NCBI RefSeq assembly: GCF_000003605.2
Contig: NW_003143824.1
Span: forward strand, 1,695-43,481
Direction of reading: 5' to 3'
DNA: 41,787 nt
From: Saccoglossus kowalevskii
Taxonomy: Eukaryota; Hemichordata; Enteropneusta; Harrimaniidae
Shown: positions 9,358-21,227 of the stretch, in pieces
How positions within the stretch are numbered: position 1 is the stretch's first letter
Layout of the letters: every line of letters starts with the position of its first letter
Notes under the pieces: generated by a model
What the model was told of the DNA's origin: nothing
What the model saw: only the letters and a program-made list of their open reading frames with translations
Database searches by the model: none
Program-made: the position numbers and the translations under genes

Positions 9358-9578
9358 TTTCTTAGCATATAACGTCCTGACAATTCATACTCCTAAAACA
9401 TTGTAGTATCTCTAACATTTTTCATCCTGATCGAACCGTCGAGCAATCCACGTGTTAGTGGCATTGATGACATAATCGTACGAGCAATTTTCATGTAATC
9501 TACCAGTTCCCGCCGTACCATCAAACTCTACCTTTAGATACACCCGTGTCATATACACTCATTGGATAGAATATCTTT
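9358..9578 (-). other. 5'UTR exon of paralog 1 with upstream splice acceptor
   Basis: Reading the minus strand, a long T-rich tract followed by TTTATTTTGCAG ends at 9579, giving an exon start at 9578, 221 bases before the ATG. The second paralog has the same arrangement at 40170. The shared layout supports a leader intron in both genes; the first exon and promoter were not located. Confidence 0.55.
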
Positions 9579-9579
9579 C

Positions 9580-11834
9580 TGCAAAATAAAGAAAAAAAAA
9601 TACAAATAACACTTTACTATCTTAACCCTGTTTAGAATTCTTCTAGTTTTTAGCAAGAACAGACTCATCAAGCGATTGTCATTTGAACATTAATCACCAT
9701 ATTTGTCTGTACGGTGGCCCCTTCATTTAAATAATGTTTCATTCAAAGTTTAAACTGGGGCAGCTCTCGTTCATTTTTGTTTCAATTAATAGTTAGTGCA
9801 AATCAGTTTCCTTTGATTTCTCAAAACTACCAAGTTTGAATGAACACTTTAATCATAATAGTTTTTATAAAAGACTACGTAAGTTATATGCCATAGTAGT
9901 GTTTTACCAAAAACGCATAGAAATATAAAAAAAAGAACTAATTTGGCAGTTGTATTGTAGAAACCACCTTCCCACAACACCGAGAAGCCGAATTTAACAA
10001 CTGGCGACAAGATGGAAAAAACAAGGATTCCGCATAATTCGTTGGTTATGCGTAATGGTGTACCGATTTTGTTTTCTTCTTTTATCTCTGTATTTTTTTC
10101 ATATTGTTGTTACTTCTGAAGGTATTGATTTAGTATGGGAAACTCATGATTCCACTGATATAAACACGCGCAGCTGAGCTTCCGTAATGGCGTCTAGTTG
10201 GTATTCCTGACGTGATACTTGTTTGATGATAGCCGTTACTTAGTATTGGGTCTCGGCAGACTGTGGACAGTGGCGAATCTATTGCGAAGGATTTTGCTGC
10301 GTATGACATCTCATGGGGGTCAGTCTAAATGCCGTTACTACCCCATGTGCGTTCCAACTTTTGCAGGAAAGGGCGGCGTTTTTCACTTTCTAAAGCGGGT
10401 CTGGTGAATAGGCCCCCTTTAAAATTGTAATGTTTGCAATAGAACCCCAGGAATAAACTCACAGGGTTGCGGCTGCGTCCGCTGTAGGACCCATCTTGCA
10501 ACAACCACTCCCATACGCCGCCCTAGGCCCCGAATTTACGGACCCATAAAACAACAAATGACACCAACAGGAGTTGCATACACAGCAACCATTAAGTAGC
10601 TTGTTTGAGTTGATCACACTCCACTTGAGTGCAAAAAACGGCAGAGAATGCTCGCAATAGAGGTAGGATGTTCTCAATATATGTCTGCAATAGGGGGTGT
10701 TTTTTTTTTTTCTTCTTCAATCTGTCTGCTCTAGGGGCAACTATATTTACATTGCGCCCGCAATAGACCATTCCCGCTCACTGCGATAATCACGCGTTAT
10801 GCGTGAAATCGAACGTAAAAACAGGACAAACAAAGCTCATAGCGTCGTAGTGGCGTCAACATCGCGTGGGATTCGACAAACGCAAAAATATTTTGGGGGA
10901 CATTTCCGTGCTTAATAATGTGCTGTCCACATTTGATGATAGGCAACGGATTAAGTGAGGGTATTCGAAAGCAATATTCCTCTGTCGAAGATCGGCCGGT
11001 CGATGTGAGTTACGAAATAAAAAAATTCGAGTTCAAAATCAAATCGTTCGTTTTTTGCTGCAGACGTTCGACGCGCGTCTTTCATGCATCTCGCGAGATC
11101 TGGCAGTTGAACGGAAAATCACCTATAGGGGGTATGGTTTGCCAATGTGCTGCCGGCCCTAGGGGCCTATTATTTTTTTAGCAAGAATGCACATGGTGTA
11201 AGGTCTCAATATAGAGTGACCCCCCACCCTGAGCATAATATACATGATGGTGCTCGATAGAGATCACCAGCGTGAAGCGGGGTACGTGACTGTCTACTCC
11301 ACCACGCCAGTGGTGTAGGCATGCACGTATGCCCACTTACTCCCCCATTCTGTTCGTTGCATTCGCACCTTGGCAATCACCCTATAAATCAATTCATCGT
11401 TTTTATTTTTCCTGTATCGCTTTCTAATTTCAGATTTGTTTATTAGTCTGTCTTAATTACATACAAAAAATAATCAGCAATGTCGTCCATACTTCGACTC
11501 GGAGTTGTGCCAAAGTACACACTGCCAATAATCTCACGAACACATGTTGGATTATATGGAAATGACATTGCTACTGAGATAACCGATTATCTTTGGGCTC
11601 AGCCAGAACTTTAAAATATTCAGACCACTATCACAAATACACCTTTTCTATGAATCGCGCTCTCTACAGACGAAGTGATTCTATGACGCGTTTTTTGTGA
11701 CACAATGGCTATACAAAGTGTCGATATTGAGAAATTATTCTGTATTATTTTTGTGACAAACGAAAATGATCTTTTTGAACGAAATTGCCTTCACCCATAT
11801 ACGTCATTTTGTCGTCAAAGAAGCTCACTGTCAT
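9580..11834. other. Intergenic or leader-intron sequence, no gene recognised
   Basis: Nothing coding is supported. It may hold the leader intron of the gene at 8767-9357. Short GC-richer patches (10450-10560, 11040-11180) have no recognisable product, and the open frames there are short and lack codon or family signals. Confidence 0.4.
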
Positions 11835-12203
11835 GTGAGGGCGCTATTTATAGGAATGGCGGTCTTACGCGACGTACTAGTATATCCTCGGGAGTGAAGC
11901 TACGTCACAATATTTTCCACGTTGCTAAGATGCGAATCACTGTACCATGTATTGCTATGGGCTTTGCGCGAGCTGTTGTGGAAGGCCGGTTGAAGAGCTG
12001 GTGAAAATAGCTAAATTCGAGAAAACAGTCAAACTCAACTTCGAAGTAATCCTGAACAACTAAATTTATATATGTTGCACACGTAAGGCTAATCGTAGGG
12101 TTGTCTCAACAATCAGTACCGTTTTCTGAGAGTTTTCGGCCTTTGTTTTTACCGTGATGGTTACCAGGCGGTGGAAATGCCCGGATGCCCGCCCCGAGAT
12201 ATA
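11835..12203 (+). repeat. Interspersed repeat, copy B
   Basis: This is the longest plus-strand copy of the family also found at 2815-3170 (minus) and 1-120. It starts near GAGGGCGCTATT and ends near GCCCGCCCCGAG. No inverted ends, poly-A tail or tRNA-like promoter could be identified, so its class is unknown. Confidence 0.75.
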
Positions 12204-13050
12204 GGAACTGTCGCGACCCAGAAAGCGCTAAACATTTTGCCCCATTACAATGTAGAGTTACGAATTTAATGACAGACATAACGACCGAAAGGAACAGACA
12301 ACAGTCAATGAATAGGCGCCACAAATGCCACGTAATGCAGTTTTATCAATAATGGACTGTGTTAACGGTGTTACGATTACGGCTCGATATGGTGTTTTTA
12401 TATTTTTTTTCAATGACTACTCCATAAATGACTAACACATACAACAAGCTGTATGTACATGTATTATGATGTCTATGTTGCTGCATTGTTTCCATGTACT
12501 CCGCCACGTATTGGACATCAGTTAAAAGCATATATCTGATTGGTACTATACTTATACGCAATGTAATAATTGTACAGACTTGAACACGACTAAGCGGGTC
12601 AGCGCTCAATCGAAACGTCAGTCTTTGTGCGCACAATCCGTCTGCCGACAACTTTAATGAGTCTTGTAAGAAACGCTGAAGTCACAGAGCAATGTTAAGA
12701 CATCCTTATCTTTCTAATTACCATGCGCTACTTTCGCTGAAGTAATTTTTCAAGGTGATAACACAGTAATAGTTTTTATGGTATACAAATCATCACAAGT
12801 TGTAACGGATGGATTATATTAGCAAATTAAAATTGTCTAACACTTTTATTAGACCGATTGGTGCGTGTGACCTAGTTACTAAAACATATTAATTATACGT
12901 AATGCGCAACCAGTCTACGGAATGTGAATTAAATGTCAACGATAGGTGTTACACGTGTAATGCTTGGATAGAAATAAAGATATTGTTGATTGATATGTAC
13001 AACACAACAAGTAAAGCGCTGCTGGCGCACGACGTTATATCTTATTTGAA
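12204..13050. other. Intergenic, no gene recognised
   Basis: AT-rich sequence with only short open frames lacking family resemblance. Confidence 0.4.
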
Positions 13051-13190
13051 AATGGTCGCCGAAATCTCGCGTGGAGCGGTAGTGTCTCATTGGCGGATTG
13101 GCCCCTCGTCATTTGTATCCATTGTGTCATGGTTACATATGCCAGTGGAACATTGGATTCGGTCAGGTTAGAAAATGAGACACAATTTGG
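13051..13190. mobile_element. Palindromic (foldback) element family, copy 1
   Basis: It begins ATGGTCGCCGAAATCTCGCG, close to ATGGCGGCTGAGATCTCGCT at 16031 and GCCGCCATGATCTCGCG at 20295. It carries the family core GGCCCCTC..ATTTGTATCCATTGTGTCAT, parallel to TGCCCCT..ATGTTCC..CGTCAT in the 16-kb copy. GTGTCTCAT (13082-13090) and ATGAGACAC (13175-13183) are exact inverted repeats. No protein is encoded. Confidence 0.55.
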
Positions 13191-13399
13191 GAAGAAAAAA
13201 AACAAATTTCGTGGATCTTTCGCTTTTAACGATATTTTGGAGGCCGTTTACGAATGAGGTGTATTTATCTCAAGTAACAAGGCCCGTTAGATGTGACATA
13301 CATATATTTTGATATATGTAAATATTGACCTGTGTGTATTATCTTCACTGTAGAAGATCCATGTTAATATAATAACAGAAGCTTATTGATCATACCACG

Positions 13400-13590
13400 T
13401 TATGGTTCGATACTCACGGGATGGGGAAACATTCTTGCTATACGCCGAAGATGTATCTGGTCGTAAATAACACGCTTGAATGTCACTGTGCAGCCTGCAA
13501 TTAACATGATTAAAAACATAATGCATCGCACCTCCGAGTTGTGTTCGATGTGGGTCCCATGCGTCGTATACAACACGTGTATGATCAAAT
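13400..13590 (-). other. Possible unassigned exon, related to 35435-35559
   Basis: About 55 bases around GGGTCCCATGCG match 35435-35500 on the same strand. In one minus-strand frame the two read LYTTHGTHIEH and LYSSHGTLVKH, with mostly conservative or synonymous changes. In the 13-kb copy this frame continues through a hydrophobic stretch (FLIMLIAG) to a donor-like CCC/GTGAGT at 13418/13417. A competing frame (AWDP motif) is equally open. The family is not recognised; this may be an exon, a decayed copy of one, or a non-coding repeat. Confidence 0.25.
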
Positions 13591-13907
13591 GGGTACGCGT
13601 TCAGCGTGACCTCTATGATGTCTAGCTCGCAGTGAAAGCGTTGCGACACGTGTCCATGACTCACGTACATGTAACTCGAACGTGAAGTGTAAAACTTGTC
13701 AAGATGGTTCAAGTGCAATTTATGTGGTTACCAAGTTTATTGCCGATCATCGTCTACAATGATTCAAAGAAATGTATAGAGACGGCGCCGTTGTGTTTGC
13801 CATCATCAACAATGATTGCTTTCGTTTCAGCATTGATGTTATTCGTCGACCTTTTGACCACTAGACATCAACATACACCGTTACCACTTATTAGAGGGGG
13901 GTAGCTG

Positions 13908-14040
13908 GTACAGTTTTACGGGAAATAAAAATGGCTTTTTACAATTTACAAGGAAAAAAAGACGTTTTTTACAGTTTACAGTGAAAATTGAATGTTTACA
14001 GTTTACAGAGAAATAAAGGTAATTTTACATTTTACGGAAG
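13908..14040 (+). repeat. Tandem array of ~30-bp units, TTTACAGTTTACAG core
   Basis: Five imperfect units carry the core TTACA(G/A/T)TTTAC at about 13908, 13939, 13969, 13996 and 14025, each followed by a GGAAA/GAAAAT/GAGAAATAAA spacer. Periods are 27-31 bases. No coding potential. Confidence 0.7.
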
Positions 14041-14114
14041 ATTAAGAAATAAAACCTAGAAAATTCTTATACGTACCGAGAAAAATTACATATTTTTACA
14101 GTGTACGCCTGTGG

Positions 14115-14208
14115 AATTTATTTATATATAAGAAATATTGCAATTATATTTATTATATTAATTATATTATATATGCAATTTATTTATATATAAGAAAATA
14201 TTGCAATT
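14115..14208 (+). repeat. Direct repeat AATTTATTTATATATAAGAA, two copies
   Basis: AATTTATTTATATATAAGAA, followed by ATATTGCAATTA (with one extra A in copy 2), occurs at 14115 and about 14177, separated by an AT-only linker. Probably slippage or duplication of an AT-rich stretch. Confidence 0.75.
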
Positions 14209-14974
14209 ACGTTGAACAAAAATAACCCTTGCCCCCCTCTTATTAGATATTTAATGTTCAGTTGTTGGACAGGGAGCACCATGTATATATCTCGCTACAC
14301 CAATCATTGCATTTTCTTGATGTTCAATCCGATGAAGTCAAATTACGGGAAATCCAATGTAGACATGTTTCTTAAAGGTCAGACATTTAATTCGTGAACT
14401 TTACATGATACAATTGCCAACTTCTTGAACGTTTGACATTATTTTGACCTATCTATAAACTCATGAATTTTATTATATACGTCTCTGTCAAAAAAACAAC
14501 AACCGGCACGATTAATTTAACTGTACAACTCGTCGTTGTTGATTGTTGGTATCGTACAATCGTTTCAACACAGCAACAGGGTGGGAGAAAACCACAGCCG
14601 TTCACGGGGAAACTTTCAGGCTTTGTCGGTCAGAAAACACATTGAGCGTATTTTAATGAGATTATTATGGGTATTTAAAACTAGCCCATTTTAAGCAACT
14701 ATTATGAATACCATACGCACGTACAGAGATAGAAGTCTGTCTCCCCGGACAATGAAACACGCACCATCGGCTGAACTGAAAGGCGGCGATACAAAGCACT
14801 AGAATAAGATATCCCCAAAATATGAAATCGAGTATATTGTCTATCGAATTGCACAGAGACCGTAAAGCGCACCCGAGATTGCACTCATGGAAAAATAGAC
14901 TCACCAATTAAATTTCAAGAGGTCGAGAATCTTCTGTATAAGATTACGACAGCCGAAACTAACCTTAACCTTAC

Positions 14975-15108
14975 TCGCAAGGTGTTTCCGTACCAGTTGC
15001 TTTCATCGGCGGACGCCCGTCTCACAGTTCCGAGTCGACCTGCGCTGAACCGCTCTCGGACGGGAACGATATTCACGGGGATCGCTCGGTAATGTAATGA
15101 CTATACAT
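14975..15108 (-). CDS. Candidate small first coding exon, unknown product
   Basis: On the minus strand an ATG at 15108 opens a 44-codon frame running to a donor-like TTGCGA/GTAAGG at 14975/14974. The region is clearly more GC-rich than its surroundings, and the frame encodes a basic, low-complexity-free peptide (…RERFSAGRLGTVRRASADE…). No second exon, conserved domain or paralog was found. It could be the start of a minus-strand gene, or a chance frame in a GC-rich repeat. The product is unrecognised. Confidence 0.18.
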
Positions 15109-15448
15109 GTGGAGTGCTGACCGTCATCTGCGCCGCCGCCTATCCCTTATCAATACGCATTGTGTGTGACAGCAGTTATTTTACGGTCTATGGGGACTCC
15201 GTGTTCACTAATTGGTGTATACAGCTCTGCCGGCCAAGTAGGAATACAAATGAATGTAGTATAGTTTGCGATTGGATGAACTTCATAGTCAGCCGCGCGC
15301 CCTTGCGTATTGAATTTAATTCACGTATGGGACAGTCTCATCCTTTATGAGACCACGTGCGAGATCCGATGTTTGTATAAATTGCTGCACTTTAATATTG
15401 TTTTTTCATCCGTTACGACTTTAGTTACGTACAGATAAAAACGGAATA

Positions 15449-15643
15449 CTATAAAACACTGTATTTTTTCTCGGAACTCATATTCGCTATTTTCTCTGAA
15501 GCAATGATTCAGTGAAAATAAAATTCAGCGAATGTACCTTTTTTCCTATATTTTACATTCAACTCGTCAGAAATCAGTGACAATAAATTCCCTACAAAAT
15601 CCCCAGCAAAAATTAATTCCAGCTAAAATAAAGTATTTTACAG
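15449..15643. mobile_element. MITE, CTGTAAAATACTTTATTTT family, copy 2 (195 bp)
   Basis: The right end AAAATAAAGTATTTTACAG lies before TA (15644-15645). The left end CTATAAAACACTGTATTTT, after TA (15447-15448), is its inverted partner with three mismatches. AAAATTAATTCCAGCTAAAA near the right end matches the same place in the 21.4-kb copy. TA target sites indicate a Tc1/mariner-type MITE. No transposase. Confidence 0.8.
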
Positions 15644-15720
15644 TATATAATGATTTCGTAATTTGCATATTTCATCATAGGCTTGTATGTTTCAACCGAC
15701 GAAACGCATCGAGTTAATCA

Positions 15721-15755
15721 TGAGCATGCGCAGGTGACGACTGCCCCGCTTTAAT
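15721..15755. promoter_or_regulatory. GCATGCGCAGGTGACGACT element, third copy of NRF1-like site
   Basis: GAGCATGCGCAGGTGACGAC followed by TGCCCCGCTT matches GCGCATGCGCAGTTGACGAC + CCTTCCGCTT at 8696 and the related site at 39013. Only about 35 bases are shared. It may be an independent NRF1-like site or a fragment of a dispersed repeat. Confidence 0.35.
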
Positions 15756-16030
15756 TGTTCTCAACAGGAAGATGATTAGACGACACCGATAGGTTCAACA
15801 CATTCTGCAATTCAATCTGAACTTCTTACGTCACATGCTAATCTTTTGGTTACCCTATAAACTCTACTAAATGATTATCACTGCCCGAGTATGGACGACT
15901 GTAACCGAGCGCACGATATCATCCACCCGGAGAAGAAAGTCGCGACCAATTCATAATTTAACAAAGTGGGCTGTAAATAAAATATACGCCACGAATTAAT
16001 AGGTAGTAGTTTGTTTGGCTTTATATGCAA

Positions 16031-16229
16031 ATGGCGGCTGAGATCTCGCTGGGAATTAGAGTGTCGCGGGACTTGAGTTTGCCCCTAAATAATGTCCTAC
16101 TCTTCTCGTCATCACGTACTCTGTTTCACTTATCTATTTAATCATGGTATTTTGAAAAGTGGACGCGATGACGGAAAAGAATGGAACATTTTTTGAGGGG
16201 CAAACGCAAGTCTCGTGATTCTCGAGATT
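16031..16229. mobile_element. Palindromic (foldback) element family, copy 2
   Basis: Arms of about 70-80 bases fold on each other. The left arm 16040-16118 reads GACTTGAGTTTGCCCCTAAA and continues to CGTCATCACG. The right arm 16161-16229, reverse complemented, reads GACTTGCGTTTGCCCCTCAA and continues to CGTCATCGCG. The loop is about 40 bases. Related copies are at 13051 and 20295. No protein is encoded; target duplications could not be defined. Confidence 0.7.
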
Positions 16230-16808
16230 ATGGTGTTTCTTTACGTCCTACTCTGGCGATTGCATTTAACACGCGTACTATATACATATAAGGTAGAACC
16301 AATTGTAATTGCTACAAATGTTATTCTGATTTGCATATCCTGTCACACATATATCCAGTAGGGGTATCCTCAGGACACAGATGTTCATTGCTGCTTTCTT
16401 GACACCTTTCAACCTGGGCAGCGCCCGCAGCGGTCCGCGGTTTGTACATTAAATATATTGTACGTACAGTATGTATGTTGACTTTCATTCATAAACTAAT
16501 GTGGTTACCAGGTATATATAGTGCCCCTCGGGGACAAATTATTCTCTAACTTGTTCTTATTTTTGATATAGTAGACCATCTGCCAGTGACAGTATGTCTT
16601 GCAAAACGTGTCCAATTTGTTTTCCCATCAAGAATGTGAAAATCCGATGATTTAATAAACTTACGCATTTGATATCAAATCTTTCAATCTTTCCGTATTT
16701 GATTTGCATATTTAGTTGAATGTATACCGAAAGTTGTTATTATTTGGAGGTAAACTTTAAAATGAATTTTTGCCCGCATGTTCCATGGCAAATAACTTTT
16801 ATTTATTC
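16230..16808. other. Intergenic, no gene recognised
   Basis: Unique AT-rich sequence with no supported feature. Confidence 0.4.
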
Positions 16809-16880
16809 AAAAAAAAAAAAAAAAAAAAAAAACATTTCATCTAAAATAAAATAATATAATATAATAATATAATATATTTT
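16809..16880 (+). repeat. A24 homopolymer and AATAT-rich simple repeat
   Basis: Twenty-four consecutive A residues (16809-16832) are followed shortly by a (AATAT)n-like tract to about 16876. A retroposed poly-A tail is possible, but no element body is recognised upstream. Expect assembly or sequencing length variation here. Confidence 0.85.
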
Positions 16881-17524
16881 TCTGTTGAAATTTTGGGTTG
16901 ATTATTTTGCATAGAACAAACGAATTTTCGAATAAAAGATAAAATTATCAAGCCGGAATGTATCAGCTGTGAACATTCCCTAAAAGTTACGTTAAACACA
17001 TAATACAATGATAAACTATCCCTGTAACCCCAGAGAATAGGAAAATTGATCCCGTATGAGAAAAAAATGTAAATTATTATTCATAGCGGGCCCATTAGTT
17101 TAATCAGCTGCTGTAGTTAGAACACGTCTGTAGGCGCGCTGCAAGCCTCAGGGACTCAGTTTTGTTCAATTATTTAAGAATTTGACTACAGTATCTCCAT
17201 TATTCATCTGTAATGCAATACATTGTCATCAGCAGACCCCTTGTTTCTAGATTGATTGCTGCGTGGATACGTATTCTGAGTGTTCGACGGCGCCATTCTA
17301 ATGCATTCATTACCAGGGCTTGGTTATGTAATATCAAGGGTGTCAATTGGAACGTGGGCGTAGGTGTTAAACATATATATATATCAAGAATTGAGGGACA
17401 TTTTCTCTGCACAACATGCCGAAACTCGGATACCAGCAGCCTGCAGGTAAACGAGACACGAGTTTAGCAAAAGTGAGATGTCGACAAGAAGGAATCAAAA
17501 TGAATGAAAGAGTAAGTAACGTCG

Positions 17525-17550
17525 TATGAATGAGTGAGTGAATGAATGTT
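17525..17550 (+). repeat. Short GAAT/GAGT simple repeat
   Basis: TGAATGAGTGAGTGAATGAA is a four-base microsatellite of about six units, with related GAATGAAAG just before it. No other feature is supported. Confidence 0.7.
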
Positions 17551-19384
17551 AAGTCACACTTACGTCATTTCTCAGAATTGTTTGTTGCACAAATTAATCA
17601 AGGAAACACACTAAAAACAGAACAAGTGATACGTTTAAAACAAAACACGCTTTATAAACTGTAAAGAAAACTGAAAGATGTGTTCCTGACTAAGGATGAT
17701 TTCATCGAATATTTTAAGCAACATTAAAATTAAGTATTTGATTTGACCTAATAATTCATACTGACATAATAGTTATTTTAAATGCATGTGCATTTTATGA
17801 ATAAAAAGTTTGAAATTAATGCTCCCCAATTGTGTTCTAGTTAGGAATTGATATTACACAATAATCACACAGTACCAGAACTTGGTTGCACATCAATGCA
17901 ATGCAATATGTTCGTTTTAGCAATTCGTGAACAAATTTTAACCCCTGGCCCAGCACATTTCGGGTAGCAAATCGACAACATCAAGAATTAATACACGAAA
18001 AATTAACAAATGTAATCAACAAATGCCAAAAACAAGCCATATCATGAATAACTAACATAACGTAATGCTAAAAGAAAAACAAATCATTTTGGTACTGATC
18101 TCATCCCATAGAATTCTGACACAAGGTGAGATGATTACGCGAGAAAAAATAATCTTTGTTTGTTTCTCAGTACAATTTGTATGAATTTTAGATAGCTTCA
18201 ACACCCCTCGTTTTTTGTAATTCCCTCATGACATCAGAACAGGAGAACCGTGCAAAAAATGTCACATTATCGCATTGTTTTTGATTGATTGTTTTACAGG
18301 ACGACCAAAGCAAACTTATTCCGACACCATTCATACCTTTGCGAAAAAGATGTAGTGATTGGAAACAGTTATCACAATGTCGCATAAAAAGTGTTTCAGG
18401 CCCGTGAGCTCATTTGTTAGTAGCCATGAATAACACTCTTTTAACGAATCACAAAACGCGCGTTACACATAAAACAGCACGTGACGTCACACCTTAGCCG
18501 CGTGCCTAGATGTCTATCGACGTTCTACCTTGTCATGTATTGTGTTGTAATTTTCATTTGTTTGTTGGTTATTTATGCGATTGTATTTTTGATGAAATTT
18601 ACACCGCGCATGTTATGAGCAATCTAGAGCTACGTCAACAGCTGTCATATATACTAGCGTGAGACACCATCTTTGAAAAAAATGGCAATAAGGAAACAGA
18701 ATAAAAACTGCAAGAACATACGTTTTGCCAACGTGTATTACAACTTGCATTTCATAAGACCCACTTCCTAGGAAATACTTGACGACACGAATAAATCAAT
18801 AAATACTGAATTAAAATAAAGAGGTCATAAACCTATATTGGTAATTAGTGGATGACAACAAGTGAACACTCATTTACCCATCCTTTCTACGTCATCGAAA
18901 AACGACCATTTAAACAGCTGCGAAAGACAATCCACTCCTGTTTGTTTATGTTCACAGCTGCCTTCCAGATGATATTTAATTATCGTTGGAATGCCTTGTT
19001 TTCACTACAAGACTTTAAAACGGAGTCCAATAATATCACGCCACCTAATTAATACTGTGGTGACAGTTATGAAACTCGGCTGGCTAAGTTTGCTCTATTA
19101 ATGATATTCCACGTATTCGTCAGAGAGTTGTCAGTATGTACTATTAATTGAAGTTGAGCTGGCTATATCAGTTGACACAGAAAAACAGGGAATTGTGCGT
19201 AACAAAAATCTTCATAATTATGGGTTTTGGTGAGGTTTGATTGTTGTAAGGACCTGGTGAATGCATTTCTCCGTCAATTCGTGTCTAGAGCCCGCAATTG
19301 ACTAGCTACCGTGACGCATCTACCCGAACCTTCAAATAATATTTCATTACTGTACATTATTTAAGTTATAAAAGAAATAGACAA
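17551..19384. other. Intergenic, no gene recognised
   Basis: AT-rich stretch with no convincing open frame, RNA gene or repeat structure visible by reading. Confidence 0.45.
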
Positions 19385-19672
19385 GCCCTTCCCGTGTGCG
19401 AGGGTGCATGTTCGGGATGCTGAACACAAAACAACACACAAATTTAACTCCTTTTCAATAGAGAATAAGTTATATTTTGTACTTAATTGTACGCTTCATA
19501 AACTTCCGCCAAACACGTTTTTACGTGACACGCCCTTCCTGTGTGTGAGAATACATGTTCGGGACGCTGAACACAAAACAACACAAAAATTTAACTCCTC
19601 TCCAATAGAGAATAAGTTCTATTTTGTACTTAATTGTACGCTTCATGAACGTCCGCCAAACACGTTTCTATC
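19385..19672 (+). repeat. 147-bp tandem duplication
   Basis: The unit starting GCCCTTCC at 19385 repeats at 19532, giving a 147-base period. The copies are about 87-90% identical, and the second ends near 19672 after AAACACGTTT. Since 147 is divisible by three, one plus-strand frame stays open across both copies (19404-19691). In that frame seven of about nine differences alter the residue, so there is no sign of selection on a protein. Confidence 0.9.
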
Positions 19673-20294
19673 TGCCCATTTCTCTACATAAACTTTTCAA
19701 TTTGAGGTGACAACGTGACGTTATGCTATCTGAATATATATATTTTCTCATGTGCGATGGGCCAGCGGCTCTTTTCAAAGAACAAATAAAGAAACTCTGA
19801 ACAATATTAATTCAATGTACGTGCGCAATTGTATAAATCAATGTTTAGTTCGCTGTCCATTTCTCGTATGAAATACTGCCATGTGTCTGGAGGTACGTGT
19901 AAATGGAACACTAACACTGAAACGTACTCAACATCTCTTCAAACGGAGATTATTATCTTATCTTCTATAAGAGGGTCATCTGAGATATTTGAGGCGGTAT
20001 TCAACAAAGGTATTCACTGACTCGCTGAGGGCTTGCTCAGCTCGTAAGAGGCTATTACGTAAATCTGATATTAAGACTCGTATTACAAATAAAAGGCTGC
20101 AGAGCAATGCATTAACTTATGTTACGCAGACGGTGGATAACGATCATGTACTTGTTTCATCTGTTAATAACATATTTCGTGTGTGTTGATAGCAACAGTT
20201 GCATTCTTAAATAGACAGTATTTTACTTGGCTAACTACAGATTACTTCACGCCTAAATTTCATGTTACTCAAAAATAGACTTTAAACATAAATA

Positions 20295-20436
20295 GCCGCC
20301 ATGATCTCGCGAGAGAACCACGTGACATTGTTGACCCTCAATGGTATTCCATTCTCATCAGTCTGAAAATATAACACTATTTGACGGGCAGAATCAAGTC
20401 TCGTTGTGTTCCCGCTTTCAATGAGATCTCGGCGGC
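20295..20436. mobile_element. Palindromic element family, copy 3 (142 bp)
   Basis: The ends are GCCGCCATGATCTCGCG on the left and GAGATCTCGGCGGC on the right, an inverted pair. The interior carries TTGACCCTCAATGG, TTCCATTCT and GGGCAGAATCAAGTCTCG, which parallel the TTTGCCCCTCAA, TTCCATTCT and GGGGCAAACGCAAGTCTCG of the 16-kb copy. This is the best-bounded member of the family. No protein. Confidence 0.65.
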
Positions 20437-21227
20437 CCTTTTCCTCTACTAAGGTCTATTACTGTATTGAATAATTCAGTCCCACCGAAATACGAGACTC
20501 GCTCACTACATATAACCAACTTTTCCACACTGAACAACAAAATAATGTATTGTACTGTGTACACCAATATAAAAACGGCGATGTATTTTTGTTCCTCGAA
20601 TTTCAAATACAATTTGCGGATTTATCACGTGTTCAACAATCGATACACTAATCACAATGAGACAATCTCGGATGACGTAGTTTCGGAATGTGATAGCCAT
20701 TAAAATAAACAGAAATGTTCTTGAAATGCGATCGAATGTGATTCGTTGTAATGAGTGCCCCATTATCTTTGAAATATTATTCCACAATAGCAATTTATAT
20801 ATTAAACTGATACCTTCTTTGCAACCAGGAAACTCGAATCTGTTTTTTAATTGTAATCCAAGAATAGCTCTACTGGATGGTGCAGTTTTTTTTTTAAATT
20901 ATAATAAATCAACTGACTATGAGAATGTGCGTGTACAAAGACGCTGTCGACGAGAAATTTGACAATACAAAATAGAACAGCAACAATATCATCCAATGAA
21001 AATGTAGATACAATTAGCGTTCTGCTACAAATGGCATAGAACGCCAAATATTCACTGCCTTTGGTGAAGTATTACGGCTTGCCATGTTGTATGTAGGTGG
21101 GCAAAGCCGCCGCGTGATAGAAATGTGACGGACATTATCGCCTGATCCAGACTACAGGTGATAATTAATTGACCATTGTATGTATCATTAACTTCACTAT
21201 TGCATTTCACGCTGTAACATTGAATCA

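Noticed and set aside
19404-19691. 95-codon repeated frame over the 147-bp duplication
   Set aside because: Most differences between the two units change the amino acid, so the frame is not under protein selection.
19766-19800. GGCTCTTTTCA followed by AAATAAAGAAACT, resembling a histone mRNA 3' stem-loop and downstream element
   Set aside because: The right half of the stem does not pair, and no histone coding sequence lies upstream.
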